Under the pieces are notes generated by a model that had not been told where the DNA came from, ran no database searches, and saw only the letters and a list, made by a program, of their open reading frames with translations. DNA of 17,776 nucleotides from an uncultured Eubacteriales bacterium (GTDB taxonomy: Bacteria > Bacillota > Clostridia > Oscillospirales > UBA644), in NCBI GenBank assembly GCA_905207625.1, contig CAJLLT010000029.1, positions 1 to 17,776 of the forward strand, in the 5' to 3' direction. The stretch's first letter is position 1. Every line of letters starts with the position of its first letter. Below, one piece after another: positions 1-5,770 of the stretch. A program made the translations under genes and the position numbers.

Positions 1-118
1 ATGCGGCCCCACTAAATCTATCCGGTGCGGATGGCTCGCCATGCAGAGCTGTACTGATTGCTGACGAGAGATAAATTCCAGTTTGCCTGACTGAATAACC
101 TACATAGCCAAACGCTAA
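1..118 (+). other. Left edge: end of a preceding cassette
   Basis: Two frames are open from the left edge, ending at a TGA at 62-64 and a TAA at 71-73. A preceding gene may therefore stop here, but too little is visible to choose a frame or name a product. Bases 71-118 match the tails that follow the methyltransferase and kinase genes downstream (a 'ttccagttt' block, then 'acatagccaaacgct'). This marks the same unit boundary seen at 607, 1794 and 2864. Here only the left arm of the terminator hairpin is present, and the sequence then runs straight into the leader of the lipoprotein gene. No consensus promoter is visible. Confidence 0.4.
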
Positions 119-148
119 AAGCAGGAATTTGACGAAGGGGGATATTTT

Positions 149-571
149 ATGAAAAGGTTCATCGCATTGGTTTTTGCATTGTTCGCGTTGATATGTATGC
201 TTGCGGTTACAGGTTGCTCTGTGTCTTGGACAGAGGAAGAAATCAAACATGCGAAATCCGTAGAGATCACTTGTTATGATAATCATGGTAGCAGTGACGC
301 AGTTGAGATTTACACGATTACCGATGAAAAAGAAGTCAATAGTATTTGTAACACTTTCTCATTACTTGTGGTCAAAAAAGCGAAAATAACCGAGCCTACG
401 ATGATGTCATATTCCGTTCGATTTTTAGATGGATCCGGTAATACAATTGAAACCGTTAATCTGCTATATGGTCACAATGTAATACAATGTGATGGATTAT
501 ATAAAATCACCGGCGAAATGGATATCAATAGGTATATCCGGCTGAATGTCTTAAACGGCCTTCAGAATTGA
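149..571 (+). CDS. Small predicted lipoprotein of unknown function
   Basis: A 140-residue protein starting with MKRF and a hydrophobic stretch that ends in the lipobox LAVTGC, with Cys23 as the predicted lipidated residue. It should be exported, processed by signal peptidase II and held on the outer face of the membrane. The mature part (about 117 residues) has alternating hydrophobic and polar runs suggesting a small beta-rich fold, with no family signature that I recognise. A run of G at 136-141 serves as the SD for ATG 149. The gene sits between a half copy of the array hairpin (111-118) and the first full repeat (from 607), so it looks like one cargo gene of the array. Unlike the next two cargo genes, it has no repeat-type promoter or leader before it. 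The lipoprotein call is secure; the function is unknown. Confidence 0.8.
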   Translation: MKRFIALVFALFALICMLAVTGCSVSWTEEEIKHAKSVEITCYDNHGSSDAVEIYTITDEKEVNSICNTFSLLVVKKAKITEPTMMSYSVRFLDGSGNTIETVNLLYGHNVIQCDGLYKITGEMDINRYIRLNVLNGLQN

Positions 572-610
572 TGCGACCAATTACAATTTGTTCAACCGAA
601 CCCCATACAT

Positions 611-648
611 AGCCAAACGCTCCTCAGCCGAGCGTTTGGCTTATTTTT
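611..648 (+). terminator. Intrinsic terminator after the lipoprotein gene
   Basis: Perfect 11-bp stem (AGCCAAACGCT with AGCGTTTGGCT), 9-base loop, then a T-rich tail. It lies 40 bases after the stop codon at 571. The same hairpin recurs at 1798 and 2868, and in decayed form at 5650. Confidence 0.85.
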
Positions 649-661
649 ATGGAAAGGAAGG

Positions 662-832
662 ATGGACGCTAAGAAACTTGGATTCGAACGTAATATACAT
701 AAGCTCGTTTACAAGCATAGCTCTGCTAGCCCGGAAGATCGCGGTCACTTGCAAGCCCCTGTTTCACCAAGAGAGAAGTGTTTCTTCGCGGTGCATCTGA
801 ATTGGCTAACACAAAATCGGCATCTGAATTGA
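662..832 (+). CDS. Small open frame inside repeat copy A (doubtful gene)
   Basis: A 56-codon frame beginning MDAKKLGFER and ending NRHLN. It is present at the same place in all three copies (1849-2019, 2919-3089) with no indel or internal stop. Against it: the purine-rich AAGGAAGG touches the ATG with no spacing, a terminator lies just upstream, no promoter lies between them, and I count about ten amino-acid-changing codons against about five silent ones between copies A and C. That pattern does not suggest protein-level selection. It may be the remnant of a gene end or simply an open stretch in a structured spacer. I recognise no family. Confidence 0.2.
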   Translation: MDAKKLGFERNIHKLVYKHSSASPEDRGHLQAPVSPREKCFFAVHLNWLTQNRHLN

Positions 833-865
833 CCTGTAAACACATGATGACAAGTCAATTTAGAT
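822..865 (+). repeat. Imperfect hairpin in repeat copy A
   Basis: Arms ATCTGAATTGACCTGT (822-837) and ACAAGTCAATTTAGAT (850-865) pair over 16 positions with one G-T wobble and one mismatch around a 12-base loop. There is no T run after it, so it is not a standard terminator. An identical copy lies at 2009-2052. Copy C keeps the left arm (with one base change) but lacks the right arm. Confidence 0.7.
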
Positions 866-884
866 CCGGACGAGAAAAAACGAG

Positions 885-920
885 AAAACGGGAGATTTCG
901 ATAGATTTCTCCCGTTTTTT
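885..920 (+). terminator. Second terminator-like hairpin in repeat copy A
   Basis: Arms AAAACGGGAGA (885-895) and TCTCCCGTTTT (908-918) are followed by T residues, and an A-rich stretch precedes the stem. It could act on both strands. It isolates the downstream promoter from read-through. Confidence 0.75.
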
Positions 921-958
921 CGACCCTGCATTTTTTCGGAGTTTCATAGATCCCTTTT

Positions 959-1002
959 GCCCTTTTCGATGCTGTGTCCGGACTCGGACTCACGAAAAGG
1001 GC
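959..1002 (+). repeat. Third long hairpin in repeat copy A
   Basis: Outer arms GCCCTTTTCG (959-968) and CGAAAAGGGC (993-1002) are perfectly complementary. An inner stem GTCCG (976-980) with CGGAC (985-989) encloses a four-base loop. No T run follows. The identical copy is at 2146-2189. Its role is unknown. Confidence 0.7.
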
Positions 1003-1081
1003 TAAATTTGATTGTTATCAGTTTGTTGAGAGCATTTCTTGCTCGGCGGTGTTCCTTTCAAAGTTTCTTGCGCGATTGAGA

Positions 1082-1110
1082 TTGAAAATCGGGAAGATTT
1101 ATGATATAAT
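1082..1110 (+). promoter_or_regulatory. Sigma-70 promoter of the methyltransferase cassette
   Basis: TTGAAA (1082-1087), 17-base spacer, perfect TATAAT (1105-1110). The transcript should start near 1117. The promoter recurs at 2268-2296 before the kinase with a different spacer sequence but the same boxes. Confidence 0.85.
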
Positions 1111-1119
1111 AAGTTATCA

Positions 1120-1135
1120 ACAAATCGGGATTTGT
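1120..1135 (+). promoter_or_regulatory. 5' leader hairpin abutting the SD
   Basis: ACAAAT (1120-1125), loop CGGG, ATTTGT (1130-1135), followed directly by GGGGG, the SD of the methyltransferase gene. The stem would lie at the extreme 5' end of the mRNA. It is conserved exactly before the kinase (2306-2321). Possible roles are mRNA protection or control of ribosome access. Confidence 0.55.
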
Positions 1136-1148
1136 GGGGGAAGTAAGT

Positions 1149-1763
1149 ATGCTAAACAACATAGAGTTCGACCTTTGGGCTGATGGCTATTACAAAACTG
1201 TCGGCATTTCTGATGAGGAAAACACATACCCTTTTGCCGGTTATAAAAAGGTACTTGGGTTCATTTTTCAGACCATAGTGAGAGCTGAAAATGCCGTTGT
1301 GCTGGATATTGGATTCGGAACAGGCACATTAACGGCAAAACTATACGAGCGAGGCTGTTCCATTTATGGGCAGGATTTTTCATCAAGAATGATTGCGTTG
1401 GCATCTGAGAAAATGCCAAATGCGCATTTATATCAAGGGGACTTTTCAAAAGGGCTTGTCGAACCATTGCGTAACTTTCGTTATGATTATATTGTTGCGA
1501 CATACTCTCTGCATCATTTGACGGATGCGCAAAAGAGCGACTTCCTTTTAGACTTGCGTAACTACTTAAAAGAAAACGGTAAAATTATAATCGGCGATGT
1601 TGCCTTTGAAACAAGAAAGGATTTAGAGCAGTGTAAATTGAAGGCAGGAGACACATGGGATAATGATGAAATCTACTTTGTCGTTGAGGAACTGAGAAAA
1701 GATTTTCCAGACCTTTCATTTACGCAAATGTCCGATTGCGCAGGCGTCCTGATTTTGGACTGA
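1149..1763 (+). CDS. Class I SAM-dependent methyltransferase
   Basis: A 204-residue Rossmann-fold methyltransferase. Motif I is VLDIGFGTG (residues 51-59), which binds S-adenosylmethionine. The acidic and aromatic positions of later motifs are visible in IYGQDFSSRM, LYQGDFS and the YSLHHL segment, a layout resembling YrrT-type small-molecule methyltransferases of Bacillota. The substrate cannot be read from the sequence. I chose ATG 1149 because the G run at 1136-1140 gives a proper SD; an in-frame GTG at 1134 would overlap that SD. The length is typical, with no added DNA- or RNA-binding domain. The gene has its own promoter and leader within the repeat unit and is followed by repeat copy B, so it forms a self-contained cassette. 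Modification of a drug or metabolite is only a guess. Confidence 0.9.
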   Translation: MLNNIEFDLWADGYYKTVGISDEENTYPFAGYKKVLGFIFQTIVRAENAVVLDIGFGTGTLTAKLYERGCSIYGQDFSSRMIALASEKMPNAHLYQGDFSKGLVEPLRNFRYDYIVATYSLHHLTDAQKSDFLLDLRNYLKENGKIIIGDVAFETRKDLEQCKLKAGDTWDNDEIYFVVEELRKDFPDLSFTQMSDCAGVLILD

Positions 1764-1797
1764 CAACTTCCAGTTTACCTAACTGAATAAACTACAT

Positions 1798-1836
1798 AGC
1801 CAAACGCTCCTCAGCCGAGCGTTTGGCTTATTTTTA
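1798..1836 (+). terminator. Intrinsic terminator after the methyltransferase gene
   Basis: Same 11-bp stem as at 611-641, followed by a T-rich tail, 34 bases after the stop codon. Confidence 0.85.
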
Positions 1837-2071
1837 TGGAAAGGAAGGATGGACGCTAAGAAACTTGGATTCGAACGTAATATACATAAGCTCGTTTACA
1901 AGCATAGCTCTGCTAGCCCGGAAGATCGCGGTCACTTGCAAGCCCCTGTTTCACCAAGAGAGAAGTGTTTCTTCGCGGTGCATCTGAATTGGCTAACACA
2001 AAATCGGCATCTGAATTGACCTGTAAACACATGATGACAAGTCAATTTAGATCCGGACGAGAAAAAACGAG

Positions 2072-2107
2072 AAAACGGGAGATTTCGATAGATTTCTCCC
2101 GTTTTTT
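2072..2107 (+). terminator. Second terminator-like hairpin in repeat copy B
   Basis: Identical to the hairpin at 885-920: stem built on CGGGAGA with TCTCCCG, A-rich before and T-rich after. It lies about 160 bases before the kinase promoter. Confidence 0.75.
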
Positions 2108-2267
2108 CGACCCTGCATTTTTTCGGAGTTTCATAGATCCCTTTTGCCCTTTTCGATGCTGTGTCCGGACTCGGACTCACGAAAAGGGCTAAATTTGATT
2201 GTTATCAGTTTGTTGAGAGCCTTTCTCGCTCGGCGGTATTCCTTTCCAAGTTAATTGGTAATATAGA

Positions 2268-2296
2268 TTGAAAAGTGGATAGATTTATGATATAAT
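2268..2296 (+). promoter_or_regulatory. Sigma-70 promoter of the kinase cassette
   Basis: TTGAAA (2268-2273), 17-base spacer, TATAAT (2291-2296). It is followed by the conserved ACAAAT/ATTTGT leader hairpin (2306-2321) and the GGGGG SD. Confidence 0.85.
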
Positions 2297-2332
2297 AAGT
2301 TATCAACAAATCGGGATTTGTGGGGGATCGGT

Positions 2333-2827
2333 ATGAAAGCACTGTATTTGATTGGCGGTACAATGGGCGTTGGCAAAACAACAATCTGCCAACAATTGAA
2401 AAAAGATTTACCTAACAGTGCTTTTCTGGACGGAGACTGGTGTTGGGATGCCGATCCGTTTCAGGTAACGGAAGAAACAAAAGAAATGGTCATGCGCAAT
2501 ATCTGCTATCTACTGAACAGCTTTCTTCATTGCACTGCTTACGATAACATTATTTTTTGCTGGGTCATGCATGAACAATACATCATTGATAGTATAATCA
2601 ATGAGTTAGACACGAGCGCTTGCAGAGTCATAAAAATATCCTTGATGACGGACGAAACAAATCTGAGAAATCGGTTGTCATCCGATATTGCCCGCGGAAT
2701 CCGCACTTCCGATGTCATTGACAGAAGTGTCGGAAGGATTCGTATGTATCGGTTACTTGATACCGTAAAAATTGATACGAGCAATAAGACTGTTCGTGAA
2801 ATTGCTGATGAAATTTTGAAGATTTGA
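2333..2827 (+). CDS. Small P-loop kinase / AAA-type NTPase
   Basis: A 164-residue protein with a clear Walker A loop (GTMGVGKT, residues 9-16) directly after the first beta strand. An LDGDW segment (residues 32-36) lies where small kinases carry acceptor-binding acidic residues. A basic lid-like segment (DIARGIRTSDVIDRSVGRIRMY region) follows in the C-terminal half. This is the layout of shikimate/adenylate-kinase-like phosphotransferases, a group that also includes antibiotic phosphotransferases; the acceptor cannot be told. ATG 2333 is chosen because GGGGG at 2322-2326 gives the SD; an in-frame TTG at 2318 would precede it. Promoter, leader and flanking repeats match those of the methyltransferase cassette, so it is the second promoter-bearing cargo gene of the array. 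Confidence 0.85.
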   Translation: MKALYLIGGTMGVGKTTICQQLKKDLPNSAFLDGDWCWDADPFQVTEETKEMVMRNICYLLNSFLHCTAYDNIIFCWVMHEQYIIDSIINELDTSACRVIKISLMTDETNLRNRLSSDIARGIRTSDVIDRSVGRIRMYRLLDTVKIDTSNKTVREIADEILKI

Positions 2828-2863
2828 TTCTGACAAATTCCTGTTTGTCCAACCGAACCCCAT

Positions 2864-3100
2864 ACATAGCCAAACGCTATTCAGCCGAGCGTTTGGCTTA
2901 TTTTTATGGAAAGGAAGGATGAACGCTAAGAAACTTGGATTCGAACGTAATATACATAAGCTCGTTTACAAGCATGGCTCCGCAAGCCCGGGAGATCGCG
3001 GTCACTTGCAAGCCTCTGTTTCACCAAGGGAGAAGTGTACCATCGCGCTGCATCTAAATTGGATAACACAAATTCGGCATCTAAATTGACCTGTAAACAC
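2864..3100. repeat. Array spacer repeat, copy C (diverged, shortened)
   Basis: Corresponds to 607-843 of copy A with scattered substitutions and no indels. It ends exactly where the second hairpin would begin its loop and is replaced by a different terminator (3102-3134). It has no promoter module and so closes the array. The tail before it (2828-2863) resembles the tail before copy A more than that before copy B. Confidence 0.9.
2868..2907 (+). terminator. Intrinsic terminator after the kinase gene
   Basis: The same 11-bp AGCCAAACGCT/AGCGTTTGGCT stem with a slightly different loop (ATTCAGCCG), followed by a T-rich tail. Confidence 0.85.
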
Positions 3101-3101
3101 A

Positions 3102-3134
3102 AAAATCCGAAAGTCTTGGCTTTCGGATTTTTTA
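3102..3134 (+). terminator. Terminator closing the array
   Basis: Perfect 12-bp stem AAAATCCGAAAG (3102-3113) with CTTTCGGATTTT (3120-3131), six-base loop and T run. It takes the place of the two hairpins and promoter found in copies A and B. Confidence 0.85.
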
Positions 3135-3416
3135 TTTGTACCATAAGGCACAACATCTTTTGTGTGTCACACGCAGTATCATTTAGCCGAGGGATGACAT
3201 CATTTTTCCGCAAGGCGGGCACATATGAACAATGTTGTGGCTTTGCCCCAAATGAAGTGGGCTCACGCCCCATGATACAGGCTTCTCCGGGTTAGAAACC
3301 GAAAGACTTATGCTGAAGTTTTGAACATAAAAGAAATGAACGGGGCATTCAGATAGGCTGACATGATTTCTTCTTTATATCCGCCTTCTCCTTATTAACC
3401 TTCAATGGGAGATATC
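3135..3416. other. Intergenic stretch with no supported gene
   Basis: About 280 bases between the closing terminator and the next promoter. Open frames exist on both strands but have no SD and no recognisable product. A short GTATCAT/ATGATAC complementary pair frames 3177-3276. I see nothing else to annotate. Confidence 0.5.
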
Positions 3417-3445
3417 TTTACAAACACGTTTTTTTATGGTATACT
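3417..3445 (+). promoter_or_regulatory. Promoter of the DUF3574-like gene
   Basis: TTTACA (3417-3422), 17-base spacer, TATACT (3440-3445). This gives a leader of roughly 130 bases before ATG 3586. A short in-frame upstream extension from 3502 is open but lacks an SD. Confidence 0.65.
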
Positions 3446-3585
3446 GTGTTTGCTTGCCCGGTAGTTTCCGAAGTTATAGGTGATGTAAAGAAGTAAATCT
3501 GATGGTTGAAAATCAGTTGCATTTGCAGTGTAATGATATACACTCGAACCGGAATCTGCCAAGTACGCGGGAAAGAGGGGGAAAC

Positions 3586-3909
3586 ATGGTCGAATCAAAG
3601 ATCTATATAGGGCTGAATGATCTGACTACGAATACACAGCTCTTTGAAAACGAAAAATATATCAGGGTGCTTCGCAATGTGTGCTATTCATACAAAGTGC
3701 CGTTTTCTTTCAATTTGCAGGAAGGCGGATATATTTACGACAGCGGAGAATATGCCAGGGAAACCAGCCTGGTTGTTACCCTTATTGATGTTGAAAAAGC
3801 CGTTGTAAATGATATTGCAAAGGATCTGTGTGCTTTCTTCCGGCAGGAGTCCGTTCTGATTACCGAAAATCAGATACAGGCATATTTTGTCCGTGAAAAA
3901 TTGGAGTGA
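3586..3909 (+). CDS. Small DUF3574-like protein of unknown function
   Basis: A 107-residue cytoplasmic-looking protein beginning MVESKIYIGLNDLTTNTQLF, with no signal peptide or membrane helix. The order of features suggests a single alpha/beta domain: an N-terminal IYIGLND strand, a central YSYKVPFSFNLQEGGYIYDSGEY segment, an RETSLVVTLID strand and the C-terminal FFRQESVLIT motif. The QESVL motif and overall order recall DUF3574, but I cannot confirm this without a profile search. ATG 3586 follows a strong SD (GAGGGGG, 3575-3581); the longer frame from 3502 has none. The gene appears to be transcribed alone from the promoter at 3417. Function unknown. Confidence 0.75.
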   Translation: MVESKIYIGLNDLTTNTQLFENEKYIRVLRNVCYSYKVPFSFNLQEGGYIYDSGEYARETSLVVTLIDVEKAVVNDIAKDLCAFFRQESVLITENQIQAYFVREKLE

Positions 3910-4093
3910 GACAGCGGACCTGGGCAGGATAACGATTGAACAGAAGGTTTCAGCTTCTCCGGTCCGGATTCAGGCGTTATGTGATGTATCTTTATTGCTT
4001 TGAAAACTTTTAAGGGATAATGTACAGAGGATTCAGGCTGATTGTTTTGTTGAAAACAGCGAAACAATGCTCGGAAATACAACGTTTTTTTTA

Positions 4094-4135
4094 TTGAAAA
4101 TGTCCCTTGATTTTTTCGGTTGAAAATGTTATAAT
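4094..4135 (+). promoter_or_regulatory. Promoter of the MATE gene with flanking direct repeats
   Basis: TTGATT (4107-4112), 17-base spacer, perfect TATAAT (4130-4135). A direct repeat TTGAAAATGT occurs at 4094-4103 and 4120-4129. The first copy lies upstream of the -35 box and the second fills the spacer next to the -10 box. This could be an operator, though in AT-rich DNA chance is possible. Confidence 0.7.
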
Positions 4136-4158
4136 ATTGAAAGCAGTTGAGTAGCAGA

Positions 4159-4199
4159 AATGCGTAAGTCCGAACTTTCGGACTTACGCATTATTTTTT
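4159..4199 (+). terminator. Intrinsic terminator in the MATE leader (candidate attenuator)
   Basis: Perfect 16-bp stem AATGCGTAAGTCCGAA (4159-4174) with TTCGGACTTACGCATT (4177-4192), a minimal loop and then a T run. It lies about 17 bases after the predicted transcription start and just before the SD (GGAGG, 4205-4209). Transcripts from the promoter at 4107 must read through it to reach the transporter gene. Confidence 0.8.
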
Positions 4200-4217
4200 T
4201 ACACGGAGGAATATTCA

Positions 4218-5633
4218 ATGGAAGAATCACAAAACCTTCTCGCCACGGGGAAAGTGGGGAAACTCATGCGAAAATACGCGGTTCCATGCGTTATATCACT
4301 GCTCGTAGGGGCTTTGTATAACATTGTAGATCAGATTTTTATCGCAAACGCAGACTATTTGGGTTCCTATGGAAATGCCGCGAACACAGTTGTGTTTCCT
4401 TTGACGGTCATTGCGCTCGGAATTGCCGTCTGTTTCGGTGACGGTTGCTGTGCTATGGTCAGCGGACTTCTCGGAGAAGGAAGGAAAGAGGAAGCCAGGT
4501 ACTCCGTCGGAAACGCGATCCTGCTTACCGTCATATCCGGATGTTTTCTGACAGTCCTGTATCTTGTTTTTGACGATGCTCTGATCACTGTTTTCGGAGG
4601 ACGTATCAACGCTGAAACTTTTGACATGTCCAAAGAGTATTTCTTTTACATCACCCTCGGTATCCCTTTTTATATGTTCGGTCAGGCAATGAATCCGGTC
4701 ATCCGTGCCGACGGAAGCCCGAAATTCGCAATGATTTCCACTTTGGCCGGGGCGGTTGCAAATATAATACTTGACCCCATTTTCATTTTTGTTTTCAAAT
4801 GGGGTATGATGGGCGCGGCGGTTGCTACGGTCATCGGGCAGGTGTTGACTGCGGTTCTGGCAATCTGGTATTTGTTTCATACAAAAAGCGTAAAGCTTGA
4901 CAAAACCTCATTTGTCCCGAAAAAAAGAGTCGTCGGACGGGTCGTTTCCCTCGGACTCTGCAGTTTTCTTGCACAGATTTCACTTGTCGCCGCAATGGCC
5001 GCCATAAACAACATGCTCCGTAAATACGGCGCGCAGGATCCCGTGTTCGGGCAGGAACAGTACTCACAAATTCCGATGGCGATTGTAGGGATTGTGATGA
5101 AGTTCTTCCAGATCGTGATTTCCGTCGTCATCGGCATGGCTGCCGGATGTATTCCTGTTGTCGGGTTCAATATGGGCGCAAAGCGTCCTGACCGTGTAAA
5201 AAAACTCTTCACAGCGTTGCTGATTTCTGAAGCCGTCCTCGGTGCGGTTGCGCTTTGTACAGTGGAATTTTTCCCGGACGCACTTATCAGTATTTTCGGA
5301 GCAAGGAACGAAAGCGCGCATTATACCGAATTTGCGATCCGGGCATTCCGCGTTTACCTCTGTATGATGATACTTGCCTGTGTCAATAAAGCTACTTTCA
5401 TTTTCCTTCAGGCAATGGGCAAAGCTGTGGAATCCACAATTCTTTCTATGGTACGTGAAATTGTTTTCGGTGTCGGATTTGCGTTACTTCTGCCTCTGTT
5501 CTTCGGACTGGACGGTGTTCTTTATTCAATGCCTACGGCAGATTTTCTGACAGCGGTCATATCTGCAATCATCATTTTGAAAACATATCGGCAGTTAAAT
5601 CAAGCTTGTAAAAACGGGATTTCCGAGGCTTGA
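4218..5633 (+). CDS. MATE-family multidrug efflux transporter
   Basis: A 471-residue integral membrane protein with about twelve hydrophobic helices in two related halves, as is usual for MATE (NorM/DinF-like) exporters. Family features visible include the N-terminal VPCVISLLVGALYNIVDQIFIA segment with the conserved NxVDxxFIA pattern, a Gly-rich helix (GDGCCAMVSGLLGEGRKEEA) ending helix 2, and the corresponding IGMAAGCIPVVGFNMGAKRPDRV segment opening the second half. Such proteins export cationic drugs or metabolites in exchange for sodium or protons. ATG 4218 follows SD GGAGG (4205-4209). The gene has its own promoter and a leader terminator, suggesting regulated expression. It is followed by a decayed copy of the array hairpin (5650-5685). 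Substrate unknown. Confidence 0.93.
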   Translation: MEESQNLLATGKVGKLMRKYAVPCVISLLVGALYNIVDQIFIANADYLGSYGNAANTVVFPLTVIALGIAVCFGDGCCAMVSGLLGEGRKEEARYSVGNAILLTVISGCFLTVLYLVFDDALITVFGGRINAETFDMSKEYFFYITLGIPFYMFGQAMNPVIRADGSPKFAMISTLAGAVANIILDPIFIFVFKWGMMGAAVATVIGQVLTAVLAIWYLFHTKSVKLDKTSFVPKKRVVGRVVSLGLCSFLAQISLVAAMAAINNMLRKYGAQDPVFGQEQYSQIPMAIVGIVMKFFQIVISVVIGMAAGCIPVVGFNMGAKRPDRVKKLFTALLISEAVLGAVALCTVEFFPDALISIFGARNESAHYTEFAIRAFRVYLCMMILACVNKATFIFLQAMGKAVESTILSMVREIVFGVGFALLLPLFFGLDGVLYSMPTADFLTAVISAIIILKTYRQLNQACKNGISEA

Positions 5634-5649
5634 GACGAGACAGAATGAG

Positions 5650-5685
5650 TATAGTTAAAGTCTGTTCAGCCGGGCGTTTGGCTAA
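5650..5685. repeat. Decayed copy of the array terminator hairpin
   Basis: Aligns without gaps to the 'catagccaaacgct' hairpin of the array. The right half (TTCAGCCGGGCGTTTGGCT) is almost unchanged from copy C, while the left arm has lost five of fourteen positions. It no longer forms a strong stem. Its position, 16 bases after the MATE stop codon, is that of the array terminators. Confidence 0.6.
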
Positions 5686-5735
5686 GCAATAATCCGTACC
5701 CGGAGCGGTGATAAAACTTTCATTTTAATTAATTG

Positions 5736-5764
5736 TTGAAAAAATCGGATATTTGTGGTATAAT
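5736..5764 (+). promoter_or_regulatory. Promoter of the DUF3137-like operon
   Basis: TTGAAA (5736-5741), 17-base spacer, perfect TATAAT (5759-5764), giving a start near 5771. Confidence 0.8.
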
Positions 5765-5770
5765 ACGGAC

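Larger units (their letters stand above)
607..1033. repeat. Array spacer repeat, copy A (427 bp core)
   Basis: By eye this core is identical, base for base, to 1794-2220 (offset 1187), and its first 237 bases are a diverged match to 2864-3100. It contains in order a terminator hairpin (611-641), a small open frame (662-832), an imperfect hairpin (822-865), a second terminator (885-920) and a third long hairpin (959-1002). Outside the core the two full copies remain related but no longer identical. The left flank is the tail after the stop codon and the right flank is the promoter and leader, so the repeated unit is really about 550 bp. No transposase, terminal inverted repeat or target-site duplication is evident. 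Confidence 0.95.
1794..2220. repeat. Array spacer repeat, copy B (427 bp core)
   Basis: Identical to 607-1033 as read, including every hairpin and the small open frame (1849-2019). The first mismatch on the right is at 2221 versus 1034. From there to the start codon the copies remain alignable but diverged. It separates the methyltransferase from the kinase. Confidence 0.95.

Noticed and set aside
1..60. Naming the gene ending at the left edge
   Set aside because: Two frames are open and fewer than 25 codons are visible in either.
745..1005. Overlapping open frames of 82 (minus strand) and 75 (plus strand) codons in each full spacer copy
   Set aside because: They run through the terminator and hairpin sequences, have no SD, and are identical only because the DNA repeat is identical.
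607..3100. The repeat series as a classic integron array with attC sites
   Set aside because: The hairpin arms do not show the expected inverse-core and core GTT/AAC box arrangement, each cargo gene has its own promoter, and no integron integrase is in the window.
607..3100. The repeats as a CRISPR array
   Set aside because: Units are hundreds of bases long and separated by whole genes. There are no short regularly spaced repeats and no cas genes.
2926..3273. Minus-strand frame of 115 codons across copy C
   Set aside because: It crosses the closing terminator and the repeat, has no recognisable domain and no SD.
4296..4880. Minus-strand frame of 194 codons inside the MATE gene
   Set aside because: The plus-strand transporter is unmistakable. 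The antisense product is rich in polar residues with no motif, a shadow of codon usage.
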